A DNA stretch of 48,683 bases from Rubrivivax sp. (GTDB lineage: Bacteria; Pseudomonadota; Gammaproteobacteria; Burkholderiales; Burkholderiaceae_C), in the NCBI GenBank assembly GCA_027490215.1, contig JAIXYO010000015.1, positions 1-48,683 of the forward strand, written 5' to 3'. The notes under the pieces are model-generated. The model had not been told where the DNA came from. It ran no database searches and worked only from the letters and a program-made list of their open reading frames with translations. Within the stretch, counting starts at the first letter, position 1, and each line of letters opens with the position of its first letter. A program made the translations under genes and the position numbers. Shown here in pieces: positions 29,021 through 37,129 of the stretch.

Positions 29021-30844
29021 ATGGCTGCAGTCATCGATAACGATCCGGACATTCCGACCGGCGACCCCTGGAGCGCACTGGCTCAGGCATTGACTGCCGA
29101 CGCCTTGTGCCGCTCGTGGCTGGAAGTGCTGTGCCGCGATCTCGTCCATGCCGAAGCCGGACTGCTGCTGATGGCACAAGCCGATGGTGCCTACGCGCCC
29201 GTAGCGGCCCACCCGGCCGATCGCGACCTGAGCCACCTGCGCGAGATCGCCACCGAGGCGCTGAAAACCCGCGACGCCGCATTGCGGCGCGACGACCTCG
29301 GCCATGTACAGATGGCGTTCCCGCTGCTCAGCGGCGACCAGTTGCAAGGCGCGGTCGTGCTGGAGCTGGGTCGCGTCCAGCAGACCAGCGTGGACCAGGC
29401 CTTGAAGCTCGTCAACTGGGGCGCCGGCTGGCTGGTGGGCCTGCTGCACCAGCGGGAACTGGCGAAGCAGCGTCAGTGCCTGCAACAAGGCAGCTTCCTG
29501 CTCGATTCCCTGCTCGGCCTGCTGGCCGAGCGCTCGCCGCGCGAAGCGGCGCTGGCGCTGGTGAACCGACTCGGGCGTGAATTCGACAGTCCGCAGGTGC
29601 ATCTGGCAGTGGCGCGAGGCCAGACACTGCAGTTGCTGGCGCTGAGTCATGCCGCCTGGTTCGACGAAAAGGCAGGCGTGCTGCGGCAAGCGATACAGGC
29701 GATGCACGAAGCGATGGATCAACGCCGGCGCATCGCCTGGCCGCCCAGCGACGAAGGGGCCGACGCCACCGTGACCGCGGCGCACCGGCGCTATGCCGAG
29801 GAAGCAGGCGCGCAGGCGCTGCTCAGTCTGCCATTGCTGCACGACGGCCGCGTCGCGGGCGTGTTGATGCTGGAGCACCGCACCGCCTTCACGCCAGCAG
29901 ACATCGAATACCTCGAGAGCGTGGCCATCGGGCTGGCCCCGGCCCTGATGCTGCAGCGCGAGGCGCACGAAGGGGCGGTGATGCGCGCCCGGCGCACGGC
30001 CCGCCGCAGCATGGAAACAGTGCTCGGTCCGCGCTACCCGGCCATCAAGCTGGCGGCGGCAACACTTGGTGTCGTGCTGCTGATGCTCGCAGTGGTACCG
30101 GTGCCGTTTCGAATTTCGTCCCAGGCGCTGGTCGAAGGCTCGGTGCAGCGCGCAGCGGTCGCGCCATTCGAGGGCTATCTGCGCGAAGCACCGGTACGGG
30201 CTGGCGATGTGGTGAAGGCGGGCCAGGTGCTGGCCACGCTCGATGACCGCGACCTGAAGCTGGAGAAGGTGCGCTGGGAGTCGGAGCTGGAAGTCTCCCT
30301 GCGCAAGGAGCGCGAAGCGATGGCCAACGGCAATGCTGTCGAGCAGCGGCTCGCTGGCGCGCAGGCGAATCAGGCGCGTGCACAGATGGACCTGGCAGTG
30401 TCCAAGCTGGAACGCGTCAGCATCCTCGCGCCATTCGATGGCACGGTGGTCAAGGGCGACTTGACTCAACAGCTCGGCTCGCCGGTCGAACAGGGCAAGG
30501 TGCTCTTTGAGCTGGCGCCGCTGGACGCCTGGCGCGTGATCCTGAAAGTCGATGAGCGCGACATCGGCCATGTGAAGGTCGGTGCCGGAGGCGAGTTGGT
30601 GCTGGCCAGCCTCCCGGGTCAATCGTGGCCTTTCAGCGTCAAGAAGCTGACGCCGATCTCGGTCGCCGAGGATGGCCGCAACCACTTCCGCGTCGAGGCC
30701 GAACTCGGCCCGGGCGCGCCGCGTCTGCGGCCGAACATGGAAGGCGTGGGCAAGGTCGATGCTGGCCACGCCAGCCTGATGTGGATCTGGACACGCCCGC
30801 TGGTCGACTGGGTGCGTCTGACCTGGTGGAAGCTGCTGCCGTGA
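29021..30844 (+). CDS. GAF-GAF-TM-HlyD fusion adaptor
   Basis: The 607-residue protein has two parts. Residues 1-330 are cytoplasmic and read as two GAF-like domains; the second is clearer, with L-S-L-P-L-L-H-D-G-R-V-A-G-V-L-M-L at about residues 267-283. One membrane helix follows at about 342-362. The rest is a periplasmic HlyD/membrane-fusion adaptor: a first lipoyl half (A-P-F-E-G-Y-L, A-G-D-V-V-K-A-G-Q-V-L-A-T-L-D), a short Glu/Arg-rich hairpin, a second lipoyl half (I-L-A-P-F-D-G-T-V-V-K-G-D) and a beta-barrel. GAF domains sense small molecules, or bind proteins. Their fusion to an adaptor suggests that export is gated by a cytoplasmic signal, which is an inference. There is no good Shine-Dalgarno; the ATG is the first in frame after a 105-bp gap. 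Confidence 0.85.
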   Translation: MAAVIDNDPDIPTGDPWSALAQALTADALCRSWLEVLCRDLVHAEAGLLLMAQADGAYAPVAAHPADRDLSHLREIATEALKTRDAALRRDDLGHVQMAFPLLSGDQLQGAVVLELGRVQQTSVDQALKLVNWGAGWLVGLLHQRELAKQRQCLQQGSFLLDSLLGLLAERSPREAALALVNRLGREFDSPQVHLAVARGQTLQLLALSHAAWFDEKAGVLRQAIQAMHEAMDQRRRIAWPPSDEGADATVTAAHRRYAEEAGAQALLSLPLLHDGRVAGVLMLEHRTAFTPADIEYLESVAIGLAPALMLQREAHEGAVMRARRTARRSMETVLGPRYPAIKLAAATLGVVLLMLAVVPVPFRISSQALVEGSVQRAAVAPFEGYLREAPVRAGDVVKAGQVLATLDDRDLKLEKVRWESELEVSLRKEREAMANGNAVEQRLAGAQANQARAQMDLAVSKLERVSILAPFDGTVVKGDLTQQLGSPVEQGKVLFELAPLDAWRVILKVDERDIGHVKVGAGGELVLASLPGQSWPFSVKKLTPISVAEDGRNHFRVEAELGPGAPRLRPNMEGVGKVDAGHASLMWIWTRPLVDWVRLTWWKLLP

Positions 30845-30863
30845 GGCAGTGCCCTGGCGCCAG

Positions 30864-33023
30864 ATGAGCGGCCCGCTGCTGTCAGACAACTGGTACCGCA
30901 TGCGGCAATTGCGGCCGCGGCTGCGCGGCCATGTTCGCATCCACCGCCACGAGTACCGCGGCGAGGTCTGGTACGTGATCGAAGATCGCATGGCGGCCAA
31001 GCACCAGCGCTTCAACTTCCAGGCCTATCGGGTGATCGACCTGATGGATGGCAACCGAAGCATGGACGACATCTGGGATGCGCTGTGCGCCGACCTGAGC
31101 GACGAGACACCGGCGCAGTCAGACGTGCTGCGACTGCTGTCGACGCTGCACGCGGCCGACCTCGTGCAGATGGATGTCACACCGGATGTGGCCGAGTTGC
31201 TGCATCGCCGTGGCAAGCAGGTCCGCAGCAAATGGATGGCGCGAGTGGGCAATCCGCTGGGCCTGCGCATCCCTCTGTTCGACCCCGATGGCCTGCTCCG
31301 CCGCATGGTGCACACCGCACGCCAATTCGCACGCCATGGCGGCCCCCTGCCCTGGGTGCTGACATGGCTCGCCGTCGTGCTGCCTGCGCTGCTGATGGTG
31401 CCAGCGCAGTGGTCACAGCTGTCGGTCCACTCCACCGATCAGCTGCTGGCGACCGACAACCTGCTGATGCTGGCGCTGCTGTTCCCGCTGGTGAAGCTGG
31501 TTCATGAATTCGGCCATGGGCTGGCCTGCAAGGCCTTCGGTGGCGATGTGCATGAATCAGGCGTCATGCTGCTGGTGCTTTACCCGGTGCCGTATGTCGA
31601 TGCATCGAACGCCTCGACATTCGTCAACAAATGGCAGCGGGCCCTGGTGGGCGCTGCCGGCATGCTGGCCGAGCTGTTCGTGGCGGCGCTCGCCTTTTAT
31701 GCCTGGCTGCTGCTGGAACCCGGCACACCGCGCGGCATCGCCTACAACGTGGCGGTGCTGACCAGTGTCACGACACTGTTCTTCAATGCCAACCCGCTGC
31801 TGCGCTTCGACGGCTACTACATCCTCATCGACATCATCGAAGCGCCGAACCTCGGCAGTCGCGCCAACCGCTACTGGCAATACCTGGCCGAACGCTTTGT
31901 GTTTGGCGTCAAGCGCACCGAAGCACCACAGGCCACACTGGGCGAGAAGCGCTGGTTCGTGCTGTATGCGCCGGTGTCGTATGTCTACCGCCTGATCATC
32001 TCTTTCTCGATCGCGCTGTTCGTGGCCACCCAGTTTTTCGTGGTCGGCGTCATGCTGGCGATCTGGACGGTGACGCAAAGCGTGATCTGGCCGCTGTTCA
32101 AGGCCATCAAGGCGCTGGTGACCGGGCCGCAGTATGCCGATCGGGGCCCCCGCGTTCGCGGCGTGATGGGCGCGGGACTCGTCCTCGTGGCGCTGCTGCT
32201 GTTCGTCGTGCCGCTGCCGCACCACACCATGGCCACGGGCGTGCTGTGGCTGCCCGAGCATGCGATCGTTCGTGCGGAAAGCTCAGGCTTCGTGCGCCAG
32301 TTGCTGGCCCAACCGGGATCCGAACTGGTTTCGGGCGCGGCGGTGGTCGACATGGTGGAGCCCGGTCTGGCCGCACGCATCGCGGTGCAGGAGGCCAAGG
32401 CCGATGAAGTGCGTGCGCAGTACGACGCCGCCTGGGGCCAGTCGCAGTCAAAGGCGCAGCAACTGGAGCAGCAACTGGCCCGCGAAACGGCCTCGCTTGA
32501 GCGCCTGCAGGACGACGCGCGGCGCCTGACCCTGCGCACGCATGCGGCAGGCACGCTGCTCGTTCAATCGCCGGAAGACCTGCCCGGGCGCTACCTGAAG
32601 CAAGGCGACGTGGTGGGCTACCTGCACACGCCGGATGAGCCTTTGGTCCGACTGGTGGTGCCGCAAAGCGAGGTCGACTCGGTGCGGCTGGACACCCGCG
32701 CGGTCGAGGTGCGGCTGGTACAGGACACTGCGCGGCTTTTCGAAGCGACGCTGGCGCGCAGCACGCCAGGCGCTGTGCACCAGTTGCCCAGCGCTGTCTT
32801 GGGCAGCAAGGGTGGTGGACCGGAGCAGACCGATCCACGCGACGACAAGGGGCTGACCACGCTGGAGTCGGTCTTCGAGTTCGAGTTGCTGCTGCCAGGG
32901 AACGTGCCTCACGACTTCCTGGGCAGCCGTGTGCATGTGCGCTTTGAGCACGAGCCCGAGCCGATCGCGTGGCGACTGGGTCGCTCGGTGCGGCGCCTGT
33001 TCCTGTCGCACTTCGACGCCTGA
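30864..33023 (+). CDS. PqqD-like / site-2 protease (M50) / HlyD fusion
   Basis: The protein has about 719 residues from the ATG at 30864; GTG at 30849 would add five. Residues 1-100 resemble a PqqD/winged-helix peptide-binding domain (Y-R-V-I-D-L-M-D-G-N-R-S-M-D-D-I). Several membrane helices then carry H-E-F-G-H (31503-31517), the M50 zinc site, and N-P-L-L-R-F-D-G-Y-Y (31791-31820), which supplies the third zinc ligand Asp. After a last helix (about residues 430-450) comes a periplasmic HlyD-like part with a lipoyl half, a Gln/Glu-rich coiled coil and a beta-barrel. All protease residues are intact. It follows the GAF-HlyD gene by 20 bp and precedes the SecA-like gene by 10 bp. It may hold or process the substrate in the membrane. 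M50-HlyD fusions are known in genomes, but I know of no settled function. Confidence 0.87.
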   Translation: MSGPLLSDNWYRMRQLRPRLRGHVRIHRHEYRGEVWYVIEDRMAAKHQRFNFQAYRVIDLMDGNRSMDDIWDALCADLSDETPAQSDVLRLLSTLHAADLVQMDVTPDVAELLHRRGKQVRSKWMARVGNPLGLRIPLFDPDGLLRRMVHTARQFARHGGPLPWVLTWLAVVLPALLMVPAQWSQLSVHSTDQLLATDNLLMLALLFPLVKLVHEFGHGLACKAFGGDVHESGVMLLVLYPVPYVDASNASTFVNKWQRALVGAAGMLAELFVAALAFYAWLLLEPGTPRGIAYNVAVLTSVTTLFFNANPLLRFDGYYILIDIIEAPNLGSRANRYWQYLAERFVFGVKRTEAPQATLGEKRWFVLYAPVSYVYRLIISFSIALFVATQFFVVGVMLAIWTVTQSVIWPLFKAIKALVTGPQYADRGPRVRGVMGAGLVLVALLLFVVPLPHHTMATGVLWLPEHAIVRAESSGFVRQLLAQPGSELVSGAAVVDMVEPGLAARIAVQEAKADEVRAQYDAAWGQSQSKAQQLEQQLARETASLERLQDDARRLTLRTHAAGTLLVQSPEDLPGRYLKQGDVVGYLHTPDEPLVRLVVPQSEVDSVRLDTRAVEVRLVQDTARLFEATLARSTPGAVHQLPSAVLGSKGGGPEQTDPRDDKGLTTLESVFEFELLLPGNVPHDFLGSRVHVRFEHEPEPIAWRLGRSVRRLFLSHFDA

Positions 33024-33033
33024 GCACACCGCG

Positions 33034-35025
33034 ATGTCCACCGGACTGATGACGCCCTCGCTGCGACTCGCGCGCACCGCGTTTCCGGAACGCGAGGACA
33101 GGGCGGTTCACATGGCCGATCAATGGGCGCTCGGGGTCATGGCAGGCGCCCGCCGGCTGCTGGCGAGCAGCCCGGCGCGCGAGATCGCAGAACTCGAGCG
33201 CCTGATGGCACAGAGGGCAACCGAACTGGCCGCGCTGGACGATGCCAAGGTGGTCGCCCGACTGCGTGCCGCGGCCACGACCGCCTTGCAACACAAGCAC
33301 CGAGCTGCGCTGCACGATGCGTTGCTGCTGGTGGCCGAAGCCGCATCCCGGTCACTGGGCATGCGTCCCTATCCAACCCAACTGGTGGGTGCTGCCACGT
33401 TGGTACGCGGGCGCCTCGCGGAAATGCAGACCGGCGAGGGCAAGACGCTGACCGCCGGTCTGGCCGCCTGCCTGATCGCCAGCGCCGGTGTGCCGGTGCA
33501 TGTGGTCACGGTCAACGACTACCTGGCTGAACGAGACGCCGAGAAGCAAACTCCCCTGTTTGGCTTCGCCGGCCTGAGCGTGGGCGTGGTGATCCACGAC
33601 AGGACACCCGACCAGAAGCGCGCCGCCTATGGCTGCGACATCGCCTACTGCACCGGCAAGGAGATGGTGTTCGACTATTTGCGCGACCGGGTCGCCGAGG
33701 GCGGCCGGGCCAGCGTGGCGCAACTGCGCGGGCGGCAACTCTTTGGCGCCTTGTCGACGCCGCCCGTGCTGCGCGGCCTGCATTACGCCATCGTCGACGA
33801 GGCCGACAGCATCCTGATCGACGAGGCACGCACACCGCTGATCCTCGCGGTGAAGGCCGGCCCGGTCGAGAACGCTGACGAGCTGCCGCGCGCCCTCGCA
33901 CTGGCGGCCACGCTGACACCCGACGAGGATTTCCTGCTCGACGAATCGCGCCGCGAGGTACGGCTCACACGCACCGGCCGCGAACGCGTCACCGCAGCCA
34001 CCACGGGCTGGGGTGGGCCGTGGCGCGCATTCCATGTGCGCGAGCACCTGATGACCCAGGCGCTGCGGGCGCAGCGGTTATTCCTGCGCGACCAGCACTA
34101 CCTCATCGACAGCGAGGGCGCGGTGCAGATCATCGATGAGTACACCGGACGCGTGCTACCGGGGCGCACCTGGGAGCAGGGCCTGCACCAGATGATCGAG
34201 TGCAAGGAGGGCGTGGCCCTGTCCGAACGCACGCAGACACTCGCACGCATCACCTACCAGCGCTTCTTTGCGCGCTACCTGTGTCTGTCGGGCATGACCG
34301 GCACCGCGCGGGAAATGGCCGGTGAGCTGTCGGTGGTGTACCGCCTCGACACGGTGACGATACCGACCCATCGGCCCAGCGCCCGGCGCCGTCTGCCCGA
34401 TGTGGTGTGCCGCAACGGCTCTGAGAAATGGCAGGCGGTGGCCGAGGAAGTCGCACGGCGACAGGCACGTGGTCAGCCGGTGCTGGTCGGCACGCGTTCG
34501 GTGGAGGCATCTGAAGCGCTGAGCCAGCGGCTGAATGCCATGGGCGTGCGCCATGCGGTGATCAACGCCCGCCAGGATGCCGGCGAGGCCGAGGTGGTGG
34601 TGCAGGCCGGGCAACGTGGCGCGGTCACGGTGGCCACCAACATGGCCGGCCGCGGGACCGACATCTCGCTCGGCGAGGGCGTCGAGGCACTTGGCGGCCT
34701 GTTCGTCATCCTGACCGAATACCATGAGTCTCCCCGCATCGACCGGCAACTGCTTGGTCGCTGCGCCCGCCAGGGACAGCCGGGCGAGTGCGTGGCGATG
34801 ATTGCTATCGACGACGATCTGTTCACGCAGCACGGCGGCGCCTCACACGATGCCTTGTCTCGCTGGAGCCGGCTCCATGGCACAGTGCCTGCTGCGTGGG
34901 TGGTCCAATGTCGGAAAGCGGCCCAGTCCCGCGCCGAACGCATGCATGCCCGCACACGACGCGACACCTTGCGACAGGACCGCGAACTCGAGCGATCGAT
35001 GGGGTTCTCCGGTGATCCCCTTTGA
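33034..35025 (+). CDS. Short SecA-like translocase ATPase
   Basis: The 663-residue protein has the SecA motor core: Walker A T-G-E-G-K-T (33430-33447, residue 133), V-N-D-Y-L-A, Walker B D-E-A-D (33796-33807), a preprotein-crosslinking-domain region, S-G-M-T-G-T-A and, in the second nucleotide-binding domain, M-A-G-R-G-T-D-I and Q-L-L-G-R-x-A-R-Q-G. Housekeeping SecA is about 850-900 residues. This one ends shortly after the second motor domain and seems to lack most of the scaffold and wing domains and the C-terminal zinc tail. It is therefore an accessory SecA-like protein. I chose ATG 33034, 10 bp after the previous stop, because an earlier start would overlap the M50 gene by about 95 bp. 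It probably drives substrate export in this locus. Confidence 0.88.
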   Translation: MSTGLMTPSLRLARTAFPEREDRAVHMADQWALGVMAGARRLLASSPAREIAELERLMAQRATELAALDDAKVVARLRAAATTALQHKHRAALHDALLLVAEAASRSLGMRPYPTQLVGAATLVRGRLAEMQTGEGKTLTAGLAACLIASAGVPVHVVTVNDYLAERDAEKQTPLFGFAGLSVGVVIHDRTPDQKRAAYGCDIAYCTGKEMVFDYLRDRVAEGGRASVAQLRGRQLFGALSTPPVLRGLHYAIVDEADSILIDEARTPLILAVKAGPVENADELPRALALAATLTPDEDFLLDESRREVRLTRTGRERVTAATTGWGGPWRAFHVREHLMTQALRAQRLFLRDQHYLIDSEGAVQIIDEYTGRVLPGRTWEQGLHQMIECKEGVALSERTQTLARITYQRFFARYLCLSGMTGTAREMAGELSVVYRLDTVTIPTHRPSARRRLPDVVCRNGSEKWQAVAEEVARRQARGQPVLVGTRSVEASEALSQRLNAMGVRHAVINARQDAGEAEVVVQAGQRGAVTVATNMAGRGTDISLGEGVEALGGLFVILTEYHESPRIDRQLLGRCARQGQPGECVAMIAIDDDLFTQHGGASHDALSRWSRLHGTVPAAWVVQCRKAAQSRAERMHARTRRDTLRQDRELERSMGFSGDPL

Positions 35026-35047
35026 GCACTATCCCGATTCCGAGACC

Positions 35048-35875
35048 ATGACATTTCACACCCTGCCTCGTCTGATCTGCGTCGTGATATGGACGGCTGT
35101 TGCAGTGACTCAGCCCGCCGATGCCGCACCCACCAGTGGCTATGCCTGCCTGATCGAGCCTTCGCAGCGCGTCGAGTTGCGCAGCGTGGTCGAAGGTCGC
35201 ATCGATGCGATCAACGTGGACCGCGGAGCCGAGGTGCGCAAGGGGCAGGTACTGGTCGAACTCGAAAGTGCTGCCGACCGCGCGGCGCTCGATGCAGCAC
35301 GCTACCGCGCGGTGATGGAAGGACAGCTGAAGTCCGCCGAGAGCCGTCGCCAGGCCGCCCAAACCAAGCTGACGCGCCGCGACAACCTCGTTCAGGAAAA
35401 ATTCATCGCCGCCCAGGACCGTGACGACACCGCCGCCGAGCTGTCCCTGGCCGAGGCCAGCGTGGTCGAAGCACAGGACAACCGCCGGCTCGCCGAGCTG
35501 GAGCAGCGGCGGCTGCAGGAGACGCTCGAGCAGCGGCGCATCCGCAGCCCGATCAACGGCGTGGTGACCGATCGCCTGCAACACGTGGGTGAGATCGCGC
35601 AGGCAGGCGAGAGTGCTCGCGCGATCCTGAAGCTGGCACAGGTGAATCCGCTGCGCATCGACGTGGTGCTGCCGGTCGGGCTGTTCGGCAAGGTGAAGGT
35701 CGGCGCGCCCGCGAAGATCACGACCGAGGCACCCCTGCTGGGCCAGTACACCGCCGCGGTATCCGTGGTCGATCGGGTCGTCGATTCCGCCAGTGGCACC
35801 TTTCGAGCTCGCCTCGATCTGCCCAACCCCAAGGGAGACATCCCGGCCGGCGTGAAGTGCTCTGTGCAGTTCTGA
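35048..35875 (+). CDS. Periplasmic HlyD-type adaptor protein
   Basis: The 275-residue protein has an N-terminal signal peptide or anchor (residues 1-26, ending A-D-A|A-P). A lipoyl half with V-E-G-R-I-D-A-I-N-V-D-R-G-A-E-V-R-K-G-Q follows, then an alpha hairpin rich in Ala, Glu and Arg, the second lipoyl half (R-I-R-S-P-I-N-G-V-V-T-D) and a beta-barrel with D-S-A-S-G-T-F-R-A-R-L. This is a compact efflux-type periplasmic adaptor. It lies 22 bp after the SecA-like gene. ATG 35048 is chosen because it precedes the signal peptide; GTG 35012 would overlap secA. It is the third adaptor of the locus, so the periplasmic bridge to TolC could be mixed. Confidence 0.88.
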   Translation: MTFHTLPRLICVVIWTAVAVTQPADAAPTSGYACLIEPSQRVELRSVVEGRIDAINVDRGAEVRKGQVLVELESAADRAALDAARYRAVMEGQLKSAESRRQAAQTKLTRRDNLVQEKFIAAQDRDDTAAELSLAEASVVEAQDNRRLAELEQRRLQETLEQRRIRSPINGVVTDRLQHVGEIAQAGESARAILKLAQVNPLRIDVVLPVGLFGKVKVGAPAKITTEAPLLGQYTAAVSVVDRVVDSASGTFRARLDLPNPKGDIPAGVKCSVQF

Positions 35876-35972
35876 ACGGTCTTTTGCGCCCGGTCATTCC
35901 CTTCAGAGCACCTCGCGTCTCGTCATCTCCTCAACGCCACCACGCTTCTTCACGCTACCGACAGGAGCCTTC

Positions 35973-36785
35973 ATGTCCAAGTTGATGTTCTATGAGCGCC
36001 CCATCGCGCTGAACCGCGAGCGACACGCCAGCCTGAAGCTGGCAGTGATGCCCGATCACTACCGCTTCGCGGCACGAACCAATGCCGTGCCGATCATGAG
36101 CACCGAGTTCGCCGACGCGGCACGCGACTACCCGATCGTCTTCGTCGGCGAAGAGGGAAAGGCCTTCAATGTCGCCGCACTCGTCGGCATGCGCGATCAG
36201 GAAAACCTGATGGTCGACGGGGACGGCCAGTGGGCCAAGGGTGTCTACGTGCCCGCCTTTGCGCGTCGCTACCCGTTCGTGCTGTCCAAGACCGACGACA
36301 GCGACAACCTGACGGTTTGCGTCGACGAGGTCTACCCCGGCCTCGGCCTCGAGCGAGGCGAGGCGCTTTTTGGGCCCGATGGCAAGGAGACAGCGTACCT
36401 GCAGCGGGTGCTCGAGTTCCTGCAGGCCTTCCACGGCGACGCCCAGCGCACGCTCGACTTCGCGACGCGGCTCGCAAAGCTGGGCTTGCTGGTGCCCAAG
36501 GTCATCAGCGTCGAGCGCCCGGGCGAGCCGGTGCAGACGCTGCGAGGCCTGTGGATCGTCGACGCTGCAAAGCTGCGCGGCATCGACGACGCGCGGGTGG
36601 TTGAATTGTTCCGCGACGGCTACCTGTCGTGGATCGAGGCACACCTCATCTCCCTCGGCAACTTCACGCGGTTACTGGCGAGAATGGAACGACCTGCAAT
36701 AGCCACGAGCGTGCCCGCAGACGCGGCCGAGGGCAGTGGCACAACGCCTGGGAGTTTCGGCGGCGTCACTTCCGACCTGCACTAG
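35973..36785 (+). CDS. SapC-family protein
   Basis: The 270-residue protein fits the SapC family (PF07277): an early H-x-x-L-x-L segment, Y-P-I-V-F, A-x-V-G-x-R-x-x-E-N-L-x-V-D, Y-V-P-A-F-A-R-R-Y-P-F, L-R-G-L-W-I-V-D-A-A-K-L and a C-terminal helix A-H-L-I-S-L-G-N. It has no signal peptide and is likely cytoplasmic. The start is supported by AGGAG five bases upstream of ATG 35973. In Campylobacter fetus, sapC lies with the type I export genes of the S-layer protein. Here it again closes a cluster for export of a huge surface protein, so a chaperone or substrate-handling role is plausible. The biochemical role of the family is not known. Confidence 0.88.
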   Translation: MSKLMFYERPIALNRERHASLKLAVMPDHYRFAARTNAVPIMSTEFADAARDYPIVFVGEEGKAFNVAALVGMRDQENLMVDGDGQWAKGVYVPAFARRYPFVLSKTDDSDNLTVCVDEVYPGLGLERGEALFGPDGKETAYLQRVLEFLQAFHGDAQRTLDFATRLAKLGLLVPKVISVERPGEPVQTLRGLWIVDAAKLRGIDDARVVELFRDGYLSWIEAHLISLGNFTRLLARMERPAIATSVPADAAEGSGTTPGSFGGVTSDLH

Positions 36786-36795
36786 CCTGTTTGGT

Positions 36796-36882
36796 GCCAG
36801 CGGCACCTTCCGAGCTCGCCTCGATCTGCCCAACCCCAAGGGAGACATCCCGGCCGGGGTCAAGTGCTCGGTGCAGTTCTAG
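36796..36882 (+). pseudogene. Relic of a second HlyD adaptor gene (last 28 codons and stop)
   Basis: These 87 bases match the 3' end of the intact adaptor gene (35789-35875) over their whole length and encode the same 28 residues before a stop. I count seven substituted positions. Five are third-codon changes that keep the amino acid, and the other two turn the stop TGA into TAG. The sequence upstream of 36796 is not related to the adaptor. The fragment starts 10 bp after the sapC stop and has no start codon of its own. Confidence 0.88.
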
Positions 36883-36920
36883 TGCGGGGCGCCGATCTGT
36901 TCTCTACCTATCGTGCGAGT

Positions 36921-36952
36921 TGACATCCGGGTGTTGGCGCTCCCGGGTGTCA
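36921..36952. terminator. Hairpin between convergent genes, possible terminator
   Basis: The arms tgacatccggg (36921-36931) and cccgggtgtca (36942-36952) form an 11-bp stem, with one G-U pair in RNA read from the plus strand and a 10-base loop. It lies after the export locus and before the convergent amidohydrolase gene. No T-run follows, so it is not a classical intrinsic terminator; it could still block transcription or protect a 3' end. The rest of 36883-37129 shows nothing recognisable. Confidence 0.4.
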
Positions 36953-37129
36953 GCCATGGGTCGACAGGCTGGACACCCGTTGCCGGCCCATCACCGACAT
37001 CCGCGGCTGTGAACTCGCTGCCCTGAAGCGGCCGCTCGGAGTCGTGGCGAGACCCGCAAAGAAGGCTTCGCAGCGGAGGGCTCACGCTGGTAGGCGTCCC
37101 TCGGGGCGACTGAGGCACAGCGCGCGGCT

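Noticed and set aside
34802-35047. Upstream extension of the HlyD adaptor frame into the SecA-like gene
   Set aside because: The extension overlaps the end of the SecA-like gene and would bury the signal peptide; ATG 35048 sits directly before it.
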